Assembly: GCF_001274785.1 (NCBI RefSeq)
Contig: NZ_LHPI01000012.1
Span: 237,004-301,003 of the forward strand
DNA: 64,000 bases
Direction: 5' to 3'
DNA from: Vibrio hepatarius
GTDB taxonomy: Bacteria > Pseudomonadota > Gammaproteobacteria > Enterobacterales > Vibrionaceae
Shown here: piece by piece, positions 57,724-64,000 of the stretch
How the letters are laid out: each line of letters opens with the position of its first letter
How positions within the stretch are numbered: the first letter of the stretch is position 1
The notes under the pieces: generated by a model
Database searches by the model: none
What the model saw: only the letters and a program-made list of their open reading frames with translations
What the model was told of the DNA's origin: nothing
Translations under genes and position numbers: made by a program

Positions 57724-58239
57724 CTAGCCGAGAAGTTTGTCTTCGACTTGCTCGATTTCATTTTTTAATTTGGCAATAAACTTAAGCTTGCGCACGCTAT
57801 CTGCGGCTTGCAGCCAAAGTTCGCCATTGAGCTCATCTTCTACTGTACGCAAATGGTGTTTGTACATTTTGCTGACTTTGCTTTCAAAGTCGAACAGAGC
57901 GTCTTCGGGATCGGCTTTATCTGCGATCTCTTCTAGTTCTTCACGCAGTTCCATCTGTTCCATTAGGAACATGGGGTCTTGCATGGTCTGTTGCTCTGCG
58001 CGGATATCAACGCCATTTTCAGACAACATGTATTCAGCGCGAGAAATCGGATTTTTCAGTACTTGGTATGCATCATTGATTTGCGACGCTTTCTGCACTG
58101 CAAGTAGGCGGTCACGCTCTGATGCACTGGCAAAGTTATCCGGATGAAAACGCTTTTGAAGTTCACGGAATTGTGAAGAAAGAAGGCTACCATCCAGAGT
58201 AAACTGACTTGGTAGCCCAAATAATTCGAAGTAATTCAT
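57724..58239 (-). CDS. hscB: J-domain co-chaperone HscB
   Basis: Brings IscU to HscA and stimulates its ATPase. The 171-residue protein has an N-terminal J domain with the HPD motif in RFHPDNFAS and a C-terminal three-helix domain for IscU binding. It lies 19 bp before hscA and 59 bp after iscA. Confidence 0.97.
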   Translation of the reverse strand: MNYFELFGLPSQFTLDGSLLSSQFRELQKRFHPDNFASASERDRLLAVQKASQINDAYQVLKNPISRAEYMLSENGVDIRAEQQTMQDPMFLMEQMELREELEEIADKADPEDALFDFESKVSKMYKHHLRTVEDELNGELWLQAADSVRKLKFIAKLKNEIEQVEDKLLG

Positions 58240-58298
58240 GGAGAATTCGGCCCTTGGTAATCTACCTGTAGGCGATCTTCACCCACAGGTGCTATCAA

Positions 58299-58622
58299 TT
58301 AAACGTTGAAGCTCTCACCGCAACCACATTCACTTTTCGCATTTGGGTTGTTGAATTCGAAGCCTTCATTCAACCCTTGCTTAACGTAGTCGAGCTCGGT
58401 GCCGTCTAAGTAAACTAGGCTTTTCTTATCGATGATAATTTTCACGCCAGAGAACTCAAACACTTCGTCTTCTTCGTTAAGCTCGTCAACGAACTCAAGA
58501 ACGTAAGCCATGCCAGAACAACCAGTCGTTTTCACACCCAAACGTAAGCCGATACCTTTACCACGGCTTTCTAAGAATGTTCTTACGCGACTCGCCGCGT
58601 TATCTGTCATTGTGATGGCCAT
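58299..58622 (-). CDS. iscA: A-type Fe-S carrier IscA
   Basis: Carries Fe-S clusters to target proteins. The 107-residue protein has the three conserved cysteines: [13 protein letters not shown] and the C-terminal ECGCGESF. Order between iscU and hscB is standard. Confidence 0.98.
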   Translation of the reverse strand: MAITMTDNAASRVRTFLESRGKGIGLRLGVKTTGCSGMAYVLEFVDELNEEDEVFEFSGVKIIIDKKSLVYLDGTELDYVKQGLNEGFEFNNPNAKSECGCGESFNV

Positions 58623-58691
58623 ACTGCACCTTAGTTTGTTTAATTTGACGATTTGAATGGGAGGACGAGCCTCCCATTATATACAGATTAC

Positions 58692-59075
58692 TTATTCTTG
58701 GTGTTTTTTCTTGTAGTCCGCAACAGCAGCTTTGATTGCGTCTTCAGCAAGAATTGAGCAGTGAACTTTAACTGGTGGCAGCTCTAGTTCTTCAGCGATT
58801 TCAGCATTCTTAATTGCTGCCGCTTCGTCAATGCTTTTACCTTTAACCCATTCAGTTACCAATGAGCTTGATGCGATTGCACTACCACAACCATAAGTTT
58901 TGAATTTCGCATCTTCGATAATACCTTCTGGTGTTACCTTGATTTGAAGCTTCATTACGTCGCCACATGCTGGCGCACCAACCATGCCGCTACCTACTGA
59001 TGGGTCTTCTTTATCAAATGAACCAACGTTACGTGGGTTCTCGTAGTGATCAATTACTTTTTCGCTGTATGCCAT
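58692..59075 (-). CDS. iscU: Fe-S scaffold protein IscU
   Basis: The scaffold on which clusters are built. The 127-residue protein has the three ligand cysteines and nearby aspartate in GAPACGDVMKL, TYGCGSAIASSSLV and VHCSILAEDAI, and the chaperone-binding motif LPPVK recognised by HscA just before the third cysteine. Confidence 0.99.
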   Translation of the reverse strand: MAYSEKVIDHYENPRNVGSFDKEDPSVGSGMVGAPACGDVMKLQIKVTPEGIIEDAKFKTYGCGSAIASSSLVTEWVKGKSIDEAAAIKNAEIAEELELPPVKVHCSILAEDAIKAAVADYKKKHQE

Positions 59076-59126
59076 GATATTTTACCTCGAATCCTCTATT
59101 AAATTCCTTAGAAACAACCGCTCAGA

Positions 59127-60341
59127 TTAGTGGTGTGCCCACTCAACTGTGCTCAAGTCGATTCCTTCCTTGTACATATCCCATAGAGGAGACATGTCAC
59201 GTAGTTTGTTAACCGCTACGCGAACTTGTTCAATTACGAAATCAATTTCTTCTTCAGTTGTAAAACGACCGAATGAGAAACGAATCGAGCTGTGTGCTAA
59301 TTCGTCGTCTAGGCCTAGTGCGCGTAGTACGTATGACGGTTCTAGGCTCGCTGATGTACATGCACTACCAGACGATACTGCTAGGTCTTTCAGAGACATC
59401 AGTAGAGATTCACCTTCTACAAATGCAAAACTGATGTTTAGGTTTTGTGGTACGCGCTGCTCTAGGTCACCGTTGATCGTTACCGCTTCTAGGTCTTCAA
59501 CGCCATCTAGTAGACGGTTACGTAGTGCCAATGCGTGGTCGTAATCTTTCTGCATCTCTTCTTTCGCGATGCGGAACGCTTCACCCATACCAACGATTTG
59601 GTGAGTTGCTAATGTACCTGAACGGAAACCACGTTCGTGACCACCACCATGCATTTGCGCTTCAAGACGGATGCGAGGCTTACGACGAACGTAAAGTGCG
59701 CCGATACCTTTAGGACCGTAAATTTTGTGCGCCGACAGTGAAATCAAGTCAACTTTCATTTCTTGCACGTCGATTGGCAATTTGCCCGCTGATTGAGCAG
59801 CGTCTACGTGGAAGATGATTTTACGTTCGCGGCAAAGCTCGCCAATTGATGCGATATCTTGGATGACACCAATTTCGTTATTTACGTGCATGATAGACAC
59901 AAGCACCGTGTCTTCGCGCATCGCAGCTTCAAGCTTTTTCAGGTCGATGATGCCGTTTGCTTCAGGCTCTAGGTAGGTAACTTCAAAACCTTCACGCTCT
60001 AGTTGACGACATGGGTCTAGAACCGCTTTGTGTTCTGTTTTACAAGTGATGACATGCTTGCCTTTCTTAGCGTAGAAATGCGCTGCGCCTTTAATCGCTA
60101 AGTTATCAGATTCCGTTGCACCTGAAGTGAAGACAATTTCACGTGGATCTGCGTTTAGTAAGTCAGCGATTTGCTCGCGCGCAGTATCCACGGCTTCTTC
60201 TGCCTGCCATCCGTAACGATGTGAACGTGATGCTGGGTTACCAAACGTGCCGTCCATAGTCATGTACTGAACCATCTTTTCAGCCACACGAGGATCAACA
60301 GGACAGGTCGCTGAATAATCTAAATAAATAGGCAGTTTCAT
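59127..60341 (-). CDS. iscS: Cysteine desulfurase IscS
   Basis: Takes sulfur from cysteine for Fe-S clusters and tRNA thiolation. The 404-residue PLP enzyme has the lysine in [18 protein letters not shown] and the catalytic cysteine loop [15 protein letters not shown] terminus [19 protein letters not shown] is typical. It is 29 bp behind iscR. Confidence 0.99.
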   Translation of the reverse strand: MKLPIYLDYSATCPVDPRVAEKMVQYMTMDGTFGNPASRSHRYGWQAEEAVDTAREQIADLLNADPREIVFTSGATESDNLAIKGAAHFYAKKGKHVITCKTEHKAVLDPCRQLEREGFEVTYLEPEANGIIDLKKLEAAMREDTVLVSIMHVNNEIGVIQDIASIGELCRERKIIFHVDAAQSAGKLPIDVQEMKVDLISLSAHKIYGPKGIGALYVRRKPRIRLEAQMHGGGHERGFRSGTLATHQIVGMGEAFRIAKEEMQKDYDHALALRNRLLDGVEDLEAVTINGDLEQRVPQNLNISFAFVEGESLLMSLKDLAVSSGSACTSASLEPSYVLRALGLDDELAHSSIRFSFGRFTTEEEIDFVIEQVRVAVNKLRDMSPLWDMYKEGIDLSTVEWAHH

Positions 60342-60370
60342 TATCTACTCCAATGTAACAGGCAGACCGC

Positions 60371-60877
60371 TTAAGAGCGGACGTTTACACCGATGGGTGC
60401 GGTGTTTGAGTTCTTATTAGTAAACCCATGGTTTACCGCAAGACCAATATCTTGGCGGTCTGAAATTTCTAGTACTTCATTATCTGTCATCAACTCTCCA
60501 AGAGTGATGTTATTTAGGAAGTCACTAATACGCGAGCTTAGGTCACGCCACAATGTGTGTGTTAGGCAACGAGAGCCACCTTGGCAATCTCCTTTGCCGT
60601 TACACTTGGTTGCGTCAACAGATTCGTCAACCGCAGCAATCACGGTACCGATTGCAATTGTGTTAGCATCAGCACCAAGACGGTAACCACCACCAGGACC
60701 ACGTACACTTGCAACCAAGCCTGCTTTACGCAATTTAGAGAAAAGCTGCTCTAGGTAAGACAAAGAGATACCTTGGCGTTCAGAAATATCCGCCAGTGGT
60801 ACTGGATTTTGCTGTGAGTGCAGAGCCACATCTAACATGGCTGTCACTGCGTATCTTCCTTTAGATGTAAGTCTCAT
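60371..60877 (-). CDS. iscR: Fe-S-sensing regulator IscR
   Basis: A 168-residue Rrf2-family repressor that binds a [2Fe-2S] cluster and represses isc when clusters are ample. The ATG at 60877 ([21 protein letters not shown]) is the family start; six in-frame codons upstream are not. The winged helix has [32 protein letters not shown], and the three cluster cysteines lie in [19 protein letters not shown]. Two IscR boxes lie just upstream, so it represses itself. Confidence 0.98.
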   Translation of the reverse strand: MRLTSKGRYAVTAMLDVALHSQQNPVPLADISERQGISLSYLEQLFSKLRKAGLVASVRGPGGGYRLGADANTIAIGTVIAAVDESVDATKCNGKGDCQGGSRCLTHTLWRDLSSRISDFLNNITLGELMTDNEVLEISDRQDIGLAVNHGFTNKNSNTAPIGVNVRS

Positions 60878-60919
60878 ATAACACCATATCCACATCGTTT
60901 ATGTGGTATGAAGTTTTTC

Positions 60920-60969
60920 ATACTTGAGTAAAATGGTCAAGTATTTAATTGACTGTTTTACTCAAGTAT
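60920..60969. promoter_or_regulatory. Two abutting type-1 IscR boxes upstream of iscR
   Basis: Box A (60920-60944) reads ATACTTGAG-TAAAATGG-TCAAGTAT on the plus strand. Box B (60945-60969), on the minus strand, has the same start ATACTTGAGTAAAA and ends CAGTCAATTAA. Each is 25 bp, matching the known type-1 IscR pattern, and they touch without a gap. They begin 43 bp upstream of the iscR start. Confidence 0.85.
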
Positions 60970-60993
60970 TTACCCTTATGAGAAACAAGGGGA

Positions 60994-61722
60994 TTATTTG
61001 TCAGAGATTTTCTTCTCTATCGCACTCAAAATTCCGCGTAAGATATTGAGTTCTTGAGCCTCTGGACGAGCGCGGTTAAACAAACGACGTAGCTTGTTCA
61101 TCACTTTTCCCGGCTGGTCTTGGCTAATGAACTGAGTATCAACAGCGACTTTATTCAAGTGCTCAAAAAACAGATCTAGCTCTTTGTGTCTTGGATATTC
61201 TGGTTGTGGTTCTTCAGTATACTGACTTTGTTCACGGTCTAGATAAGCCATGCGAATTTCGTAGCTCAGCGTTTGCACGGCCATCGCCAAATTCAGCGAA
61301 CTGTACTCCGGGTTAGCAGGAATACAAACATGGTAATGACAGATTTGCAGTTCTTCATTTGTCAAACCTGTACGTTCACGACCAAACACTAAAGCAACAG
61401 GTGAAGTTTGTCCTTCTTGAACAAATTTCTGACCACATTCTCTTGGTTCAAGCATTGGCCATTCCAAGGTGCGCGAGCGAGCACTTGAGCCCACAACTAA
61501 GCTACAGTCAGCCACAGCTTCGTTCAGCGTGTTTACTATCGTGGCATTTTCAGCAATATCGGCTGCACCTGCTGCCAACGCTAAAGCTTGTTCATCCACT
61601 TCACAATTAGGGTCAACCAGTACTAAATTGTGCAGTCCCATCACCTTCATCGCTCTTGCTGCAGAGCCAATATTTCCGGAGTGAGAGGTACCAACCAGTA
61701 CGACCTTTACGTTGTTAAGCAT
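60994..61722 (-). CDS. trmJ: tRNA (cytidine/uridine-2'-O-)-methyltransferase TrmJ
   Basis: Methylates the ribose of nucleotide 32 in several tRNAs. The 242-residue SPOUT protein starts [25 protein letters not shown], with [18 protein letters not shown] and [22 protein letters not shown], the knot motifs that bind SAM. The C-terminal helix bundle ends [10 protein letters not shown]. The ATG at 61722 was chosen over one 11 codons upstream. It lies just upstream of iscR in the same direction with an IscR box in front. Confidence 0.96.
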   Translation of the reverse strand: MLNNVKVVLVGTSHSGNIGSAARAMKVMGLHNLVLVDPNCEVDEQALALAAGAADIAENATIVNTLNEAVADCSLVVGSSARSRTLEWPMLEPRECGQKFVQEGQTSPVALVFGRERTGLTNEELQICHYHVCIPANPEYSSLNLAMAVQTLSYEIRMAYLDREQSQYTEEPQPEYPRHKELDLFFEHLNKVAVDTQFISQDQPGKVMNKLRRLFNRARPEAQELNILRGILSAIEKKISDK

Positions 61723-61766
61723 TAATGAAATTCCAAGACAAAAAATGAGCTGCAAGATATTACCAT

Positions 61767-61791
61767 ATACCTGAGTAAAATGGTCAGGTCC
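61767..61791. promoter_or_regulatory. Third IscR-type box, between trmJ and suhB
   Basis: The 25 bp match box A of iscR at 21 of 25 positions (core TGAGTAAAATGGTCA identical). One of the changes is paired: T5 to C and A21 to G keep the dyad. It lies 45 bp upstream of the trmJ start and 110 bp upstream of suhB. Confidence 0.75.
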
Positions 61792-61900
61792 TTTATACTA
61801 ATAAAATTAAAAGTTCAAAAAATCACCACTTCCTTTTAACGATTATTCTGTTATACTGCCCGCCGTTTTTCTGTTCTTTAACATCCGTTGGGAAATTAGT

Positions 61901-62704
61901 ATGCATCCTATGCTTAATATCGCTATTCGTGCTGCACGAAAAGCTGGCAATCATATTGCTAAATCTTTAGAAAATGCTGAGAAGATCGAATCGACTCAAA
62001 AAGGCGCGAACGACTTTGTTACTAACGTAGACAAAGAAGCAGAAGCTATCATCATCGATACTATTAAAGCTTCATACCCTGAGCACTGTATTGTGGCTGA
62101 GGAAAATGGCGTTATTGAAGGTAAAGACAAAGAAGTACAATGGATCATCGACCCACTGGATGGCACAACAAACTTTGTAAAAGGTTTGCCTCATTTTTCT
62201 GTGTCTATCGCTGTACGCTTCAAAGGTAAAACTGAAGTAGCGTGTGTTTACGACCCAATGCAAAACGAACTGTTCACAGCACAACGTGGTTCAGGTGCTC
62301 AGTTGAACAACGCTCGTATCCGCGTTAAGCAACTTAAAGACCTTCAAGGTACTGTTCTAGCAACAGGTTTCCCTTTCAAGCAGAAGCAACATTCTGAATC
62401 TTACTTCAAGATCATGTCTTCTCTATTCGTAGACTGTTCAGACTTCCGTCGTACTGGTTCTGCAGCTTTAGATTTATGTTACGTTGCTGCTGGCCGTGTG
62501 GATGGTTTCTTCGAACTAGGTCTTAAGCCTTGGGATATTGCAGCAGGTGAACTTATTGCTCGTGAAGCTGGCGCGATCGTGACTGACTTTGCAGGCGGCA
62601 CCGACTACATGAAGTCTGGCAACGTTGTTGCTTCAAGCGCACGCGGTGTGAAAGGTATGCTTAAGCACATCCGTGAAAACGGTAACGAAGCGATGCTTAA
62701 ATAA
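61901..62704 (+). CDS. suhB: Inositol-1-monophosphatase SuhB
   Basis: A 267-residue magnesium-dependent phosphatase of the inositol monophosphatase family; in E. coli SuhB also acts in rRNA transcription antitermination. Metal and substrate motifs are GANDFVTNVDKEAE, VAEENG, WIIDPLDGTTNFVKGLPHFSVS and LKPWDIAAGELIAREAG. It is divergent from trmJ, the usual pairing, and ends in a strong terminator. Confidence 0.97.
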   Translation: MHPMLNIAIRAARKAGNHIAKSLENAEKIESTQKGANDFVTNVDKEAEAIIIDTIKASYPEHCIVAEENGVIEGKDKEVQWIIDPLDGTTNFVKGLPHFSVSIAVRFKGKTEVACVYDPMQNELFTAQRGSGAQLNNARIRVKQLKDLQGTVLATGFPFKQKQHSESYFKIMSSLFVDCSDFRRTGSAALDLCYVAAGRVDGFFELGLKPWDIAAGELIAREAGAIVTDFAGGTDYMKSGNVVASSARGVKGMLKHIRENGNEAMLK

Positions 62705-62726
62705 TCCAGCTCCGTCACAGCTGAAT

Positions 62727-62752
62727 AGCCCACTCATTGAGTGGGCTTTTTT
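62727..62752 (+). terminator. Terminator after suhB
   Basis: AGCCCACTC and GAGTGGGCT form a 9-bp stem with a 3-nt loop, followed by Ts to 62752. The opposite gene's stop is 5 bp further on. Confidence 0.92.
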
Positions 62753-62756
62753 GTAT

Positions 62757-63653
62757 CTATACTTTGATTGCTTCACAGAAACTGACATCAGCACGACCTG
62801 TTTGCTGATCATAAGAGTGGTAGAGTTCAAAACAAGGACGTTCATCTAATTCAATCCCTTGTGCGACGGTTTCCTCAATCAACTGGTTCCAAAATTGGCC
62901 GTACTGCGGCTTCTCTTCTACTGTCTTACGCAGCACCGCGTAACTACCCGCCGGGACAGTAGTCACTTCGATACCATTACTAGGCTCTATGTCATCTGGA
63001 ACGACAAGCGCGATATCAGTACGGCACTTGTCCGCAGGTGTGATATCTGGGTTATCGTGGTAGATAAATAAACATTCACCTGTGACGCCTTTGGCACCGG
63101 CCCATAGGTAGAGTTTTTGTACTGCAGGTTCATAATTTTCACCGTATGGTCCAACAACTCGCACATAAGCGATCGTTCTTTGTGGGTGGTTTTCTGTTTT
63201 CATCTCAACTTTCCCTGACTGGTTTAACTTGAACTCAGAATAGCTAAGTCCATCAGGCAGTTCGTATCGATTCTTGCGCAGTATGGATCCAATCTTGCTG
63301 TTTCTCATTAGAGCTGAATAAGATTCGACGGTCTGGCACTCTTTGATCTGTGAAGGCGTCACCCCAAGGTAAGTTTTGAAGCTCCTAGCCATTGCTTGTG
63401 AGCTCGAAAAGCCAAACTCAAACGCTACCGTTGTAACGCTCTTATCTTGGAACATTAGGCTTTGCGCCGCTTTCTCATGACGCATTCGGCGAATAAACTC
63501 CGCTACCGTTTCTCCGACTAGAGCTTTAAAAACTCGATGAAAATGAAATGGGGATAAATTCGCGATTTTCGCAGCTTGTTCTAGATTGAGTGGTTCACTG
63601 CAATGTTGCTCAAGATAGCGTACAACTTCCTTTATCTGTACTTCTCGGACCAT
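62757..63653 (-). CDS. AraC-family regulator with GyrI-like effector domain
   Basis: A 298-residue regulator with the AraC DNA-binding domain at the N terminus (LNLEQAAKIANLSPFHFHRVFKAL and SVTTVAFEFGFSSSQAMARSFK) and a C-terminal GyrI-like small-molecule domain (RTIAYVRVVGPYGENYEPAVQKL onward, ending TGRADVSFCEAIKV). This plan is shared with Rob- and SoxS-like drug-responsive regulators. Ligand and targets are unknown. It has no obvious operon partner in the window. Confidence 0.93.
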   Translation of the reverse strand: MVREVQIKEVVRYLEQHCSEPLNLEQAAKIANLSPFHFHRVFKALVGETVAEFIRRMRHEKAAQSLMFQDKSVTTVAFEFGFSSSQAMARSFKTYLGVTPSQIKECQTVESYSALMRNSKIGSILRKNRYELPDGLSYSEFKLNQSGKVEMKTENHPQRTIAYVRVVGPYGENYEPAVQKLYLWAGAKGVTGECLFIYHDNPDITPADKCRTDIALVVPDDIEPSNGIEVTTVPAGSYAVLRKTVEEKPQYGQFWNQLIEETVAQGIELDERPCFELYHSYDQQTGRADVSFCEAIKV

Positions 63654-64000
63654 TACTCTTCCTTTGACGACAATAACTAGAGATTTACAAAAACCAAACT
63701 GACTATATGAGCCGCTACTAAATTTGGCTAGCGAAACTTATCAGGCTCGTGAGGTGAACGATCGGTTTGAAAATATAAGTACGCTTTGCTTTTTCGCGGA
63801 ACTGGTAGGCAATCAATATTTTAGAGAAAGGTACAATTAACCTAGGGAAATGAAAAAGCCTCGAGTTTTCCGACAAAAACCTGAGGTATGGCAAGGGTGT
63901 AGAGATTCGAAGATTTCGCCCCAACACGCGCAGTTCCGGTAATTCGGGGAATCCGCTGCTCAATCAATTAAAAACTCAACAAAACGAAAAAGGCTCCAGT
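63654..64000. other. Right-edge region with a repeated terminator-like element
   Basis: 347 bp with no gene I can support. GAAAAAGCCTCGAGT (63852-63866) recurs as GAAAAAGGCTCCAGT at the very end (63986-64000), matching 13 of 15 positions, 134 bp apart. An 81-codon minus-strand frame (TTG start at 63963) spans the area but begins at a weak codon, runs through the hairpin and has no recognisable family. Confidence 0.4.
63852..63886 (-). terminator. Terminator-like hairpin near the right edge
   Basis: CCTCGAGTTTT (63859-63869) pairs with AAAACCTGAGG (63876-63886) with one mismatch and one wobble around a 6-nt loop. On the minus strand it is followed by CTTTTTC. It suggests a leftward transcript coming from the right edge. 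Confidence 0.5.

Noticed and set aside
62633..62845. 70-codon minus-strand frame after the GyrI-type gene
   Set aside because: It is antisense to suhB and crosses its terminator.
63718..63963. 81-codon minus-strand frame at the right edge
   Set aside because: It begins at TTG, passes through a terminator-like hairpin and has no clear ribosome site. I had a vague sense of similar short frames in other vibrios, which would fit a repeat rather than a gene, but cannot confirm it.
63884..63975. tRNA or tmRNA 3' end
   Set aside because: TTCGAA occurs, but no paired T-stem, anticodon arm or acceptor stem could be built on either strand.

Overview
The window reads as chromosomal DNA of a gammaproteobacterium of the family Vibrionaceae, most probably a Vibrio. 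Gene contents and gene orders point that way: queA-tgt-yajC-secD-secF, aceBA beside a divergent oxyR/peroxiredoxin pair, the iscRSUA-hscBA-fdx-iscX operon followed by pepB and ndk, and the long (343-residue) form of DapD. No phage, IS element, CRISPR array, rRNA or tRNA gene was recognised. All large reading frames look intact; only secF is cut by the window edge.

Layout. 1-5605: leftward protein-export and queuosine operon (queA, tgt, yajC, secD, secF). 5889-8592: a two-CBS-domain protein and a methyl-accepting chemotaxis protein. 8715-13769: a sucrose module with a LacI-type repressor divergent from sucrose-6-phosphate hydrolase, sucrose PTS EIIBC and fructokinase. 13959-17034: glyoxylate shunt (aceB, aceA). 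17634-19349: oxyR divergent from a 2-Cys peroxiredoxin. 19706-20737: dapD. 20803-22122: a TetR regulator divergent from a small membrane protein and a DUF2867-type protein, with two perfect palindromes between them. 22569-27664: glycerol module (glpF, glpK, glpR, glpD). 27722-31919: NnrS, a gamma-glutamylcyclotransferase-like protein, a LysR regulator and a chromate transporter. 32031-33263: an O-antigen ligase/polymerase-like membrane protein.

33314-45868 is a leftward Flp/Tad pilus locus of 14 genes: flp, tadV, an AAA+ ATPase, rcpC, rcpA, a small lipoprotein, tadG, tadE, tadF, tadZ, tadA, tadB, tadC and tadD. A divergent AraC-type regulator follows at 46160-46915. The flp upstream region carries two 18-bp direct repeats spaced exactly 21 bp, abutting a weak -35 box. 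This is the classic geometry of an AraC-activated promoter, so the locus looks like a self-contained pilus system with its own activator. Its least explained parts are the winged-helix AAA+ ATPase and the 74-residue lipoprotein.

46915-50952: an acyl-CoA synthetase and two GcvA-like LysR regulators flanking a DUF1127 protein. 51037-55094: EF-G (probably a second copy), ndk and pepB. 55257-61722: Fe-S cluster assembly operon and trmJ, with two abutting IscR boxes before iscR and a third between trmJ and suhB. 61901-63653: suhB and an AraC/GyrI-type regulator. The last 350 bp hold an unexplained terminator-like repeat.

From memory of V. cholerae and V. parahaemolyticus, suhB normally lies next to secF. 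Here the two blocks sit at opposite ends of the window in the wrong order, so the region appears rearranged.
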